Part shown: positions 52,460-64,000 of the stretch, one piece after another
Position numbering within the stretch: position 1 is the stretch's first letter
Layout of the letters: every line of letters begins with the position of its first letter
NCBI RefSeq assembly: GCF_019218295.1
Contig: NZ_JAHUZF010000006.1
Location: 1,364,001 to 1,428,000 of the forward strand
DNA: 64,000 bases
Direction: 5' to 3'
Source: Maritimibacter sp. DP1N21-5
GTDB taxonomy: Bacteria; Pseudomonadota; Alphaproteobacteria; Rhodobacterales; Rhodobacteraceae
Made by a program: the position numbers and the translations under genes
The notes under the pieces: model-generated
The model's database searches: none
What the model saw: the letters and a program-made list of their open reading frames with translations, nothing else
Told to the model about the DNA's origin: nothing

Positions 52460-52714
52460 TTATTCCGCGGCGATGGATCCGGGCATCGGGGTCACGACGA
52501 AACCGGTCTTCTCGAGCCGTTTCAGCGTGCGGCGGGCATCGCGCAGCTTGAGGTTCTTGACCTCGTTCCACGCCGCCTTGCGCGACTCGACGTCGGCTTC
52601 GGGATTGGCGCGGCGCCAGTCGGCCAGCCAGCCGTGGTAGCCGATGACCTTGGCCGCCTTCTTGCGCGCCATTTCTTCCGGGGTCGGCGCGGGTTTTTCG
52701 GTGTTCTGTGCCAT
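52460..52714 (-). CDS. Small basic protein of unknown function
   Basis: This 84-aa soluble protein (MAQNTEKPAPTPEEMARKKA) is rich in Lys, Arg and Glu: KVIGYHGWLADWRRANPEADVESRKAAWNEVKNLKLRDARRTLKRLEK (key residues). Trp and charge pattern suggest a helical, possibly nucleic-acid-binding protein. ATG 52714 is preferred to an upstream frame that lacks conserved sequence. I do not recognise it. Confidence 0.65.
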   Translation of the reverse strand: MAQNTEKPAPTPEEMARKKAAKVIGYHGWLADWRRANPEADVESRKAAWNEVKNLKLRDARRTLKRLEKTGFVVTPMPGSIAAE

Positions 52715-52831
52715 AACTCGTTTCCTCAATGACACGCGCCTCTTTCCGGGCGCTGGATGCGGGTGTGTCTCCGCATGGTTAATTTACCGCGCCCTGTGAT
52801 GCGTCCCTAGCGACAAGTGAACGGCCAAGAA

Positions 52832-52855
52832 AAAAGGCGCCCGAAGGCGCCTTTT
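52832..52855 (-). terminator. Intrinsic terminator of rpoD, possibly bidirectional
   Basis: AAAAGGCGCC-CGAA-GGCGCCTTTT is a perfect stem with a tetraloop, with T-runs on both strands (an A-run on the left reads as TTTTTTC on the minus strand). It lies about 30 nt after the rpoD stop. The plus strand has no gene ending here, so it serves rpoD. Confidence 0.85.
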
Positions 52856-52883
52856 CGTGCATTTTTCGCCACAGCAGGCGTGC

Positions 52884-54887
<2,004 letters not shown>

Positions 54888-54968
54888 GCGGCATTTCCCT
54901 TTTCGCGGGCCGTCGGGTGTCCCCGCCCTTCGGCCCATGTGGTCCCCGGAAGCCAGCGGCGCCACGGG

Positions 54969-55003
54969 CGAATCAGTTCACGACTGATTCGTTTTCCGAA
55001 TCA
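54969..55003 (-). promoter_or_regulatory. Competing hairpins in the rpoD upstream region
   Basis: ACTGATTCG (54983-54991) can pair either with CGAATCAGT (54969-54977, 9 bp, 5-nt loop) or with CGAATCA (54997-55003, 7 bp, 5-nt loop), but not with both. The structure ends 81 nt before the rpoD ATG. Whether it is transcribed depends on the promoter position, which is not known. Confidence 0.5.
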
Positions 55004-55112
55004 TTCCCTGCCCGGAGTGATTCTCCAACCCGTCTAACCCTGATTCCTTTGCAATTGCTCTAATTGTGATGCCGAAAACCGGCACTTCGGACCCAGCCCT
55101 GCCGGCATCCTG

Positions 55113-57095
55113 TCACGACGAGCCTTTCCCCGGCTCACCGTCGATGAGTTTCAACAGCGCGTCGAGCGCGGCCCTCTCTTCCCTGGCGAGCAGGACGCCA
55201 TTGTCCGCCCGGTCGTAGAGCCCTTTGTCCTCGCCCTTGCCACGCCGTGCCTCGTCGAGCGCACGGGTCGCCTCGGACAGCCGCCAGGTCAGCCCTTCGT
55301 CCACGAGCGCGTCGAAGTCGGCGGTCGCTTCGGCGATTTCGCGGCGCGCGCCACGGGCGGCATCGAGCTTGGCCAGTTCTTCGGCCAGGCACATCGCGGC
55401 CAGTTCCCCATCCTCGGCACGCCGAATGGGCGGGGCGATCGTTACATGGTTCAGGGCAAAGAGCTTTTCAAGACTTTGCGGCCCACATTGCGACGAGATC
55501 TCCGCGCGCAGTTCCTCGCTGTCGTCACCGTGGTAAGACAGGATCACGTTCTGAAGCGCGACGTGTTCAGGCGTCGCCATGTGGATGCGTTCGAAGGCGG
55601 TTTCGAAGGTCTCGATCAAGCGCGGATGCACGATGAGCGTGGCGAGGATCACCGCCTCGCGGAGCACCTCGTCCACATGGCCGGACGCGGCGGCGAGCAG
55701 CGATCCCTTGGTATGTGCGGTCGGGGGAAGGATCGGCTGGAACCCCTTGCCGAAACCACGCTTCGGACCCGGTTGCCACGGCGTCTTCGCCCCGCCCGCT
55801 TGGTTCCGACGCGGATTGAAGAGCTGCCACTTGAGGTCCTTCAGTGCCTGTTCGTAATGGTGTCTGAGGTTCTGGTCCGCGATCTTGGCAATCGCGCCGC
55901 CGAGCGCCGCATCCAGCGCCGAACGCCGCTCGGGGCTGTCGAAGACCTTGCCCTCTGTCTCGCGCTGCCACAGAAGCTGGACCAGCGGCAGGGCGCCCTC
56001 CAGAACCTTCTCCATGGCGCCCGCCCCCTGCGCCTTGATCAGGTCGTCGGGGTCGAGCCCTTCTGGCAAGATGGCGAAACGCACCGACTGGCCGGCGGAC
56101 AGCATGGGCAAGGCAAGGTCGATGACCCGCATCGCCGCGCGAAGCCCCGCCGCGTCACCGTCGAGCGCGATGACCGGCTCGGGCGTCATGCGCCACAGGA
56201 GCTGCAACTGGGTTTCGGTGATGGCGGTGCCCAGCGGCGCGACGGTGGCACGGAACCCGGCTTCGGACAGGGCGATGACGTCCATATACCCCTCGGCCAC
56301 GACGAGCGGCTGGCCCTTCCCCGCCGCCTCCCGCGCGGGCCCGTGGTTGAACAGCGACCGGCCCTTGTCGAAAAGCTCGGTCTCGGGACTGTTCAAGTAT
56401 TTCGCCTTATCGGCCGGGTCCATCGCCCGTCCGCCAAATGCGATAGCTCGCCCCCTCGCATCACGAATAGGGAACATGATCCGATTGCGGAAAACGTCGT
56501 AGGGCGACTTTCCCTTGGAAGAGGCTTTGGCCAGCCCGGCGCCTAGTATGAGATCGTCAGAGAACCCCTTAGCTTTAAGGTGGTCCAAAAGGCCTTGCCA
56601 GGCGTCCGGCGCGAAACCGATGTGCCAACGCTCGCGCGCGTCCTCCTTGAGCCCCCGGCGTTCCAGGTATTCCCGCGCCCCTGCCCCCGAGTTCGTCTTG
56701 AGTTGCAGGCGGTAGTATTGCACCGCCGTTTCCAGCACTTCGGCCAGCTGCGTGCGCCGGTCGGCCTTCTCCTGCGCCTGGGGGTCCCGGGCGGGCATCT
56801 GCATCCCCGCCTCGCGGGCGAGGATTTCGACCGCCTCCATGAAGCCCACGTTCTCGGTCTCCTTCACGAAACCGATGGCGTCGCCCTTCGCGTGACAGCC
56901 GAAGCAGTAATAGAACCCCTTCTGGTCATCCACATGAAAAGACGCGCTTTTTTCCTGATGGAAGGGACAGGGCGCCCACATGTCGCCCTTGGCCTGATTG
57001 GATTTGCGCTGATCCCACATGACCTTGCGCCCCACCACTTGGGCGAGCGACAGGCGGTTTCTCAATTCGTCCAGGAATCCGGGAGGCAGCGACAT
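55113..57095 (-). CDS. dnaG: DNA primase
   Basis: This 660-aa primase has an N-terminal CHC2 zinc finger with C43, H46, C64 and C67, a catalytic core with the RNA polymerase motif (GRAIAFGGRAMDP, EGYMDVIAL) and a TOPRIM segment ALDGDAAG, then a C-terminal helicase-binding part (about 450-660). It primes Okazaki fragments. It lies upstream of rpoD on the same strand, the classic dnaG-rpoD order, with 225 nt between. Confidence 0.96.
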   Translation of the reverse strand: MSLPPGFLDELRNRLSLAQVVGRKVMWDQRKSNQAKGDMWAPCPFHQEKSASFHVDDQKGFYYCFGCHAKGDAIGFVKETENVGFMEAVEILAREAGMQMPARDPQAQEKADRRTQLAEVLETAVQYYRLQLKTNSGAGAREYLERRGLKEDARERWHIGFAPDAWQGLLDHLKAKGFSDDLILGAGLAKASSKGKSPYDVFRNRIMFPIRDARGRAIAFGGRAMDPADKAKYLNSPETELFDKGRSLFNHGPAREAAGKGQPLVVAEGYMDVIALSEAGFRATVAPLGTAITETQLQLLWRMTPEPVIALDGDAAGLRAAMRVIDLALPMLSAGQSVRFAILPEGLDPDDLIKAQGAGAMEKVLEGALPLVQLLWQRETEGKVFDSPERRSALDAALGGAIAKIADQNLRHHYEQALKDLKWQLFNPRRNQAGGAKTPWQPGPKRGFGKGFQPILPPTAHTKGSLLAAASGHVDEVLREAVILATLIVHPRLIETFETAFERIHMATPEHVALQNVILSYHGDDSEELRAEISSQCGPQSLEKLFALNHVTIAPPIRRAEDGELAAMCLAEELAKLDAARGARREIAEATADFDALVDEGLTWRLSEATRALDEARRGKGEDKGLYDRADNGVLLAREERAALDALLKLIDGEPGKGSS

Positions 57096-57170
57096 TGCGA
57101 CACTATAGGACCAGGTCGCGGGAGGCTCAATTGACGTCGGTTGCGCGAGCCAAGAAAGGCACGTCCCGGC

Positions 57171-57758
57171 TCAGGCCGCGACGGACTTTCGCAACATGTC
57201 CCAATAGATCGTCTCGACCTGATCACGCCCCAGACGCCCGCCCTCGCGGTACCAGGTCGTGACCCCATTCAGCATGGAAATCGCGGCCTTGGCGGCAAGT
57301 CGCGTGTCGGGCACTGCGAATTCGCCGCGCGCGGCACCTGCGTCCAGAATGTCGACGAGCGCCCCTTCATAACGATTGCGCAACTCCTCGATCTCCCGAA
57401 AGTTCTCGGGCTCCAGATTGCGCAGTTCCATGTAGGCGATGAAGATGTTGTCGGGTCGGGCAAGGTGATGGCGGATGTGAAACCGCGCGAAATCCTCGAG
57501 CCGCTCGGGCGGGGTCCCGCCCCGATCCGTCTGCGCCCATGCCGCGAGCAGATCCTCCATATGCTCACGCATGAGGTCGGCCAGAAGGCTCTGCTTGTCG
57601 CGTGTGTAAAGGTAAAGCGCGCCCGCCTGCACGCCGACCTCGCCCGCGATCTGGCGCATCGAGACGGCCGCATAGCCATGGCGCGCGAAGAGCTTCAACG
57701 CTGCTTCGCGCACCTTCGGTCCGGTGATCCCGGCGTGAGAGCCCTGTTTTCGCGCCAT
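57171..57758 (-). CDS. TetR family transcriptional regulator
   Basis: This 195-aa repressor has an N-terminal TetR helix-turn-helix (VREAALKLFARHGYAAVSMRQIAGEVGVQAGALYLYTRDKQSLL, key residues) and a helical ligand-binding domain. It lies between dnaG and folD on the same strand. A perfect 16-bp palindrome just upstream of its start is a likely self-regulation site. The ligand is unknown; neighbours give no catabolic hint. Confidence 0.9.
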   Translation of the reverse strand: MARKQGSHAGITGPKVREAALKLFARHGYAAVSMRQIAGEVGVQAGALYLYTRDKQSLLADLMREHMEDLLAAWAQTDRGGTPPERLEDFARFHIRHHLARPDNIFIAYMELRNLEPENFREIEELRNRYEGALVDILDAGAARGEFAVPDTRLAAKAAISMLNGVTTWYREGGRLGRDQVETIYWDMLRKSVAA

Positions 57759-57771
57759 GGACCCACGTTAA

Positions 57772-57787
57772 CTGAACGCGCGTTCAG
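57772..57787. promoter_or_regulatory. Palindromic operator of the TetR-type regulator
   Basis: CTGAACGCGCGTTCAG is a perfect 16-bp dyad. It lies 14 nt before the ATG at 57758 and within the gap to folD. Size, symmetry and place are typical of autoregulatory TetR sites. Confidence 0.65.
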
Positions 57788-57818
57788 ATCAAGCGCGGGC
57801 CGTCCGTGACGCTGCGCC

Positions 57819-58718
57819 TTACGCGGTGAGCCCTTCGGGCTCAGCGAGCCCGTTCACGCGGCAAGTGGCGGTCAGCGTATTCGCAAGGAGGCAGGCGATC
57901 GTCATCGGGCCCACGCCACCCGGCACCGGCGTGATGGCGCCCGCGACCTCGGCGGCTGAGGCATAGTCCACATCCCCGACGAGACGCCCTTTGCCGCCCT
58001 CTTCCGTGGGCTCGAGGCGGTTGATGCCGACGTCGATCACCACCGCGCCGGGCTTCAGCCAGTCGCCCTTGACCATCTCGGCCCGACCCACGGCGGCAAC
58101 GACGATGTCGGCGCGGCGCACGACATCCTCGATGTCCTTCGTGCGGCTGTGCGCAACCGTCACAGTGCAGCTATCGCGCAGAAGAAGCTGCGCCATCGGT
58201 TTGCCCACGATGTTGGACCGCCCGATCACCACCGCGTCCTTGCCAGACAGCGACCCGAAATGGTCACGCAGCAGCATGAGGCACCCCAGCGGCGTGCAAG
58301 GGACCATGGCCTTCTGTCCCGTCGCCAGCCGACCGACGTTCGAGATATGGAACCCGTCCACGTCCTTCTCCGGGGCGATCGAATTGATCACGAGGTCTTC
58401 GTTCAGGTGCTTTGGCAAGGGCAGTTGCACAAGGATCCCGTTCACCGCCGGATCAGTGTTGAGCTTGTCGATCAGCGCCAGCAAGTCCGCCTCGCTCGTC
58501 CCGACGTCGAGCTTGTGTTCGAAGCTCTGCATGCCGACCTCGACCGTCTGCTTGCCCTTCGAGCGGACATAGACCTGCGAGGCCGGGTCTTCGCCCACCA
58601 GCACCACGGCCAGACCGGGCACGATACCGTGCTTGTCCTTCAACTCGGACACCTTCGCGGCCACCTTGCCGCGCACCTCGGCCGCAAAGGCCTTGCCGTC
58701 AATCACGCTCGCGCTCAT
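57819..58718 (-). CDS. folD: Methylenetetrahydrofolate dehydrogenase / cyclohydrolase FolD
   Basis: This 299-aa bifunctional enzyme interconverts methylene- and formyl-tetrahydrofolate. Motifs seen: [14 protein letters not shown] with the catalytic Lys, [40 protein letters not shown] and [17 protein letters not shown]. It follows fhs by 149 nt on the same strand, so the two one-carbon enzymes form a functional pair. Confidence 0.96.
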   Translation of the reverse strand: MSASVIDGKAFAAEVRGKVAAKVSELKDKHGIVPGLAVVLVGEDPASQVYVRSKGKQTVEVGMQSFEHKLDVGTSEADLLALIDKLNTDPAVNGILVQLPLPKHLNEDLVINSIAPEKDVDGFHISNVGRLATGQKAMVPCTPLGCLMLLRDHFGSLSGKDAVVIGRSNIVGKPMAQLLLRDSCTVTVAHSRTKDIEDVVRRADIVVAAVGRAEMVKGDWLKPGAVVIDVGINRLEPTEEGGKGRLVGDVDYASAAEVAGAITPVPGGVGPMTIACLLANTLTATCRVNGLAEPEGLTA

Positions 58719-58867
58719 CTGTCGTCATCTCCACCTGTTCGCGTCCCCCGTCCTGCCGGGCGACATCTGCTTTCGTCCTGACCGCCGCACCTGTGGGCGC
58801 GGACCGGTCCCTCTCGTTCATCTCTTCCCCAGATACCCCTCGCCGGAGACCCCGGCGGACCGGGCTC

Positions 58868-60544
58868 CTAGAACAACCCTTCCACATTACCCTCCGGCCC
58901 GAGCCCGATGGTCAGCGCCGAAGGTTTCGACGGAAGGCCCGGCATCGTCATGATCTCGCCGCAGATCGCGACGACGAAGCCCGCACCTGCCGACAGGCGC
59001 ACCTCGCGGATGGGCACGGAATGCCCGTCAGGTGCCCCGCGCAGCGCGGGGTCGGTCGAGAAACTGTATTGCGTCTTCGCCATGCAGACCGGCAGGCTTC
59101 CATAGCCATCCGCCTCCCAGGCCCGAAGCTGGTCGCGGACCTTCTTGTCGGCAATGACCTCGCCCGCGCGATAGATCCGCTTCGCGATGGTCTCGATCTT
59201 TTCCATCAGCGGCATGTCGTCGGGATAGAGCGGGCTGAACTGCGAAGCGCCCGCCTCCGCGATCTCGGCCACGCGGGTGGCGAGCGCTTCGGTCCCTTCG
59301 GACCCCTTGGCCCAATGGGTGCAGAGGATCGCCTCGGTGCCATGTCCGGCGACATAGTCGCGCACGGCCTCGATTTCGGCCTCGGTGTCGCTGGTGAAAT
59401 GGTTCACTGCAACGACCACGGGCACTCCGAAGGTCTTGAGGTTCTCGATATGTCGGCCAAGGTTCGGGCAGCCTGCCTTCACGGCGTCCACGTCCTCGCG
59501 TCCCAGGTCCTCTTTCCGGACCCCGCCGTTCATCTTCATCGCCCGCACCGTGGCGACGAGGACGACCGCCGCGGGTGCGAGCCCGCCCTTGCGGCACTTG
59601 ATGTCCATGAATTTCTCGGCACCAAGGTCGGCGCCGAAACCCGCCTCGGTCACCACGTAATCCGCGAGTTTGAGCGCGGTCTGTGTCGCGACGAGGCTGT
59701 TGCAGCCATGGGCGATGTTCGCGAAGGGCCCGCCGTGAACGAAGGCCGGCGTATGTTCGAGCGTCTGGACAAGGTTCGGCTGAAGGGCATCGCGCAGGAG
59801 GACGCACATAGCCCCGGCGGCCCCGATGTCGCGGCAGGTGATCGGCGCACGTTCCCGCGTATAGGCCACGACGATGTCGCCAAGCCGCTGCTCGAGATCG
59901 TCGAGGTCGCGCGACAGACAGAGGATCGCCATGACCTCGGACGCCACGGTGATGTCGAAGCCGGTTTGGCGTGCATAGCCGTTGGGCACGCCCCCCAGAC
60001 CCACCACGATGTCACGCAGCGCCCGATCGTTCATGTCCATGACCCGCCGCCACGTGATCCGGCGTTCGTCGATCCCCAGCGCATTGCCCCAGTAGATGTG
60101 GTTGTCGATCATCGCCGACAGAAGGTTGTGCGCGCTGGTGATCGCGTGGAAATCGCCGGTGAAGTGAAGGTTCATGTCCTCCATCGGCACCACCTGGGCA
60201 AAGCCGCCCCCCGCCGCACCGCCCTTCATCCCGAAACAGGGACCGAGCGAGGCCTCTCGGATGCAGATGGCGACCTTCTTGCCGATCCGGGCGAGCCCGT
60301 CGCCAAGACCCACGGTGGTCGTCGTCTTCCCCTCACCTGCGGGCGTGGGGTTGATCGCCGTCACGAGCACGAGCTTTCCGTCGGGCCGGTCACCGAGCCC
60401 AGCGATGAAGTCGCGCGACACCTTGGCCTTATCATTGCCGTAAGGAATGAGGTCCTGCGCGCCGATCTCCAGCTTCGCGCCGATCTCGGTGATCGGGCGC
60501 TTGTGGGCCGCGCGCGCGATCTCGATGTCGCTCTTCATCGTCAT
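58868..60544 (-). CDS. fhs: Formate-tetrahydrofolate ligase
   Basis: This 558-aa enzyme makes 10-formyl-tetrahydrofolate from formate with ATP. The P-loop is [15 protein letters not shown]; other signature parts are [49 protein letters not shown] and [17 protein letters not shown] 60544 has GGAGG 8 nt upstream; ATG 60538 is an alternative. With FolD it gives a formate assimilation or oxidation route typical of roseobacters. Confidence 0.96.
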   Translation of the reverse strand: MTMKSDIEIARAAHKRPITEIGAKLEIGAQDLIPYGNDKAKVSRDFIAGLGDRPDGKLVLVTAINPTPAGEGKTTTTVGLGDGLARIGKKVAICIREASLGPCFGMKGGAAGGGFAQVVPMEDMNLHFTGDFHAITSAHNLLSAMIDNHIYWGNALGIDERRITWRRVMDMNDRALRDIVVGLGGVPNGYARQTGFDITVASEVMAILCLSRDLDDLEQRLGDIVVAYTRERAPITCRDIGAAGAMCVLLRDALQPNLVQTLEHTPAFVHGGPFANIAHGCNSLVATQTALKLADYVVTEAGFGADLGAEKFMDIKCRKGGLAPAAVVLVATVRAMKMNGGVRKEDLGREDVDAVKAGCPNLGRHIENLKTFGVPVVVAVNHFTSDTEAEIEAVRDYVAGHGTEAILCTHWAKGSEGTEALATRVAEIAEAGASQFSPLYPDDMPLMEKIETIAKRIYRAGEVIADKKVRDQLRAWEADGYGSLPVCMAKTQYSFSTDPALRGAPDGHSVPIREVRLSAGAGFVVAICGEIMTMPGLPSKPSALTIGLGPEGNVEGLF

Positions 60545-60708
60545 TCATCCGTCCTCCCCGTTGTCGTCCTACGGCGGGATCTTTCGGCCCCCTCGTGCGG
60601 GCTATCGTGCGGGGGCGCAAGAGGCGCGCAACCTGAAACGCGACCTTTTCGCGCCCGCGCCCGTCATGGCGCGAGACCGGAGGTTCGGATCGGAAACAGA
60701 AGGCGCGG

Positions 60709-61299
60709 TTAGGCGTTTCCGGGCACCCAGGCACGTTGCGTGGGAACCCAGAGCGCGAGGGAATCGCCGACAGAAAGCCGGCCTTCGCGTTCGACCCATG
60801 CGGTGATCCCGCGCAGTCCCTCGGCCGCAGGCTTGAACTTCGGTCCGAAACCGGGGGCGAAGGTTTCCACCGACCGGCCCGCGAGCGTGCAGGGGTGATT
60901 GATCATCTCGACTACGAGCGTGGTGCCGTCGCGCGCCTGCAGCCGCGATCCGGTGGGCAGATGCGAGAAGTCCGGAATGCCCTCGAGCACCATGGACGCG
61001 CCGATCCACGAAGGGTCCAGCCGGTCGAGCCCCATCGCCGCCGCGATACGGTCCAGCTCTTCCTCCGACAGGATCGAGATCTGACGCACGTTGCGGATTT
61101 CCGTGTCTCGCGGGTGGAGGACCTTGACCCGCGAACAAGAGGGCCGCGTGAGCCCGGCGTGGCTTTCTCCGGCAATGCCCGCGAAGGTCACCTCGACCGC
61201 CGGCGCAGGATCCGAGGCGAGCTTTTCGTCCCGGTCCGTCACGGCCCCGAGAAAGGTGATGCGGCCCGCGTAGGGCGTCTTTTCGTAATACTCCGACAT
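60709..61299 (-). CDS. MOSC domain protein
   Basis: This 196-aa protein is a stand-alone MOSC domain: RPSCSRVKVLHP contains the single conserved Cys, and DPSWIGASMVLEGIPDFSHLPTGSRLQ and MINHPCTLAGRSVE match the family. MOSC proteins handle sulfur or molybdenum cofactor ligands; substrate unknown. It precedes fhs by 164 nt on the same strand. Confidence 0.88.
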   Translation of the reverse strand: MSEYYEKTPYAGRITFLGAVTDRDEKLASDPAPAVEVTFAGIAGESHAGLTRPSCSRVKVLHPRDTEIRNVRQISILSEEELDRIAAAMGLDRLDPSWIGASMVLEGIPDFSHLPTGSRLQARDGTTLVVEMINHPCTLAGRSVETFAPGFGPKFKPAAEGLRGITAWVEREGRLSVGDSLALWVPTQRAWVPGNA

Positions 61300-61359
61300 G
61301 AGCGCGACCCTATCACCTGCCCCGTCGTCTGCCAGAGGGAAAGCGAAGCGGTCCCGCGA

Positions 61360-62142
61360 TCACGCCGGCACCGTCAGCGTGAAGAACACGCGCCGGAACG
61401 GAAAATGCACCGTTCCCCCCGACCGCACCGGATAGGGACCGGCAAGCGCCGCGTCACAGGCGGCAAGGAAATCGCGGGCCTCGGCCTCGTTCAGCCTGGC
61501 GACGAAGGGGCGCATGACGGTCGACTGGGTGAAGGCGCGGACCGGATGGCCCTCGGCCACGGCGCCAAGAGACTGCACATAGGTCGATTCCCACGCTTTC
61601 ACCTCGCCCAGGGGTTCGAGCATCGCGGCATAGTCCGCCGCCGTGGCCACAGGCGCGACCCAATCCCGGAAATCGAACCGCTCGGGAAACATCTCTTCCG
61701 CGATCTCCCGGGTCAATGCGTGGGAGGGCTCGAAATACTGACGCGGCATCTGGACGGCCAGGGTGCCACCGGGGGCGAGCCATCTGGCCCATTTGGGAAA
61801 CAGCGCCTCGTGGTCGGGCAGCCAGTTCGCGAGGGCATTGGAGTAGACCAGCGCCACGGGCCGATCGGGAGACCAGGCCAAGACGTCGGCCTCGGTCAAC
61901 TGCGTGTAGACCCCGGTCGTCTCGGCCTCGGCCAGCATATTGGGCGAGCCGTCGACGCCGATGAGATCGCGGGTCGGAAAGCGGCTCGCCAGAAGCGGGC
62001 CGACACTGCCAGCGCCACAGCCAAGGTCGATCACCGGACCGTCCGGGAGGTCGCCGATCTGCGCGGCAAGATCGACGGCGGGCCTCAGGCGCAACCCGCG
62101 AAAGGCCGTGTAGCGGGCGGGGTCCCAGTCGGTCGAAGTCAT
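61360..62142 (-). CDS. tam: Trans-aconitate 2-methyltransferase-like SAM methyltransferase
   Basis: This 260-aa class I methyltransferase starts MTSTDWDPARYTAFRGLRLR and has the SAM site VIDLGCGAGSVGPLLASRFP, GVDGSPNMLAEA, SNALANWLPDHEALFPKW and LAVQMPRQYFEPSHALTREIA (key residues), which align well with E. coli Tam. It would methylate trans-aconitate, an inhibitor of aconitase. ATG 62142 is chosen since the open frame upstream is not conserved. Confidence 0.87.
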   Translation of the reverse strand: MTSTDWDPARYTAFRGLRLRPAVDLAAQIGDLPDGPVIDLGCGAGSVGPLLASRFPTRDLIGVDGSPNMLAEAETTGVYTQLTEADVLAWSPDRPVALVYSNALANWLPDHEALFPKWARWLAPGGTLAVQMPRQYFEPSHALTREIAEEMFPERFDFRDWVAPVATAADYAAMLEPLGEVKAWESTYVQSLGAVAEGHPVRAFTQSTVMRPFVARLNEAEARDFLAACDAALAGPYPVRSGGTVHFPFRRVFFTLTVPA

Positions 62143-62240
62143 GACGTTTCCTGTAGGCCGATATCGTATGCAAATGTATACCGAAATCGCAGTCACACGC
62201 AACGAGGTGGTCGCACGCGATCATCCGGCCACAAGGCCCC

Positions 62241-62272
62241 AAAAGAAAAAGGCCGGGGCATCTCCCGGCCTT
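62241..62272 (-). terminator. Intrinsic terminator of ftsH
   Basis: On the minus strand GGCCGGG-AGATGC-CCCGGCC (62251-62270) is followed by TTTTTCTTTT. It lies 18 nt after the ftsH stop and isolates it from the tam-like gene. Confidence 0.88.
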
Positions 62273-62287
62273 CCTCAATTTCTGGCC

Positions 62288-64000
<1,713 letters not shown>

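Noticed and set aside
58699-58887. A 62-codon open frame between fhs and folD
   Set aside because: It overlaps the folD start, has poor composition and no homology that I can recognise.

Overview
The window is a chromosomal segment of a GC-rich alphaproteobacterium, almost certainly Rhodobacteraceae (Roseobacter group). The evidence is an RcGTA-type gene transfer agent cluster, CarD next to FdxA, two sigma-70-class genes (rpoH, rpoD) of the alphaproteobacterial type, a tRNA-His with A73 and no obvious G-1, and dense overlapping operons. No integrase, transposase, CRISPR array, rRNA or plasmid functions were seen.

Region by region. 1-8584 (minus strand): gene transfer agent genes g1 to g12, from small terminase to distal tail protein, running off the left edge. 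8925-15282 (plus): a very large bitopic protein with a GspL-like N-terminus and a GspC/PilP-like C-terminus, a PAS protein and a CPA2 K+/H+ antiporter. 15292-17123: divergent cobT and cobS. 17211-22222 (minus): a TPR protein, SUV3-like helicase, S4 RNA-binding protein, fdxA and carD, with two intrinsic terminators. 22540-23777 (plus): an SCP2 protein and an alpha/beta hydrolase. 23906-27826 (minus): pirin and a tadG-tadE-tadE set. 28123-33057: M3 oligopeptidase, DksA/TraR zinc finger, dipeptidase, DUF4389 protein and Gfo/Idh oxidoreductase. 33119-36481: rpoH, rluD, a DUF6476 protein, tRNA-His, a 71-aa protein and an MmcB-like protein. 36782-37471: a nitroreductase that carries the iodotyrosine-deiodinase substrate triad.

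37475-50479 holds the riboflavin genes on the minus strand (nrdR-ribD, then ribE, an unknown gene, a metallo-hydrolase, ribB(A), ribH and nusB). They are split by plus-strand capsule genes (kpsS, wza-like, kpsC) and by a minus-strand Dabb protein-pabB pair. 50630-52714: yjbQ, an HxlR regulator divergent from an NmrA oxidoreductase, and a small unknown protein. 52884-64000 (minus): rpoD, dnaG, a tetR-type regulator with a palindromic operator, folD, fhs, a MOSC protein, a tam-like methyltransferase and ftsH, which runs off the right edge.

The most interesting non-coding signals are these. A 41-nt hairpin element occurs in two copies (31630-31670 and 40160-40200) whose only four differences all preserve base pairing. 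A broader family of five intergenic repeats has a TTCAyraRTAytt-like core followed by a G-rich hairpin. A perfect intrinsic terminator lies inside the first codons of kpsC. Mutually exclusive hairpins lie ahead of rpoD. Several perfect palindromes look like operators.
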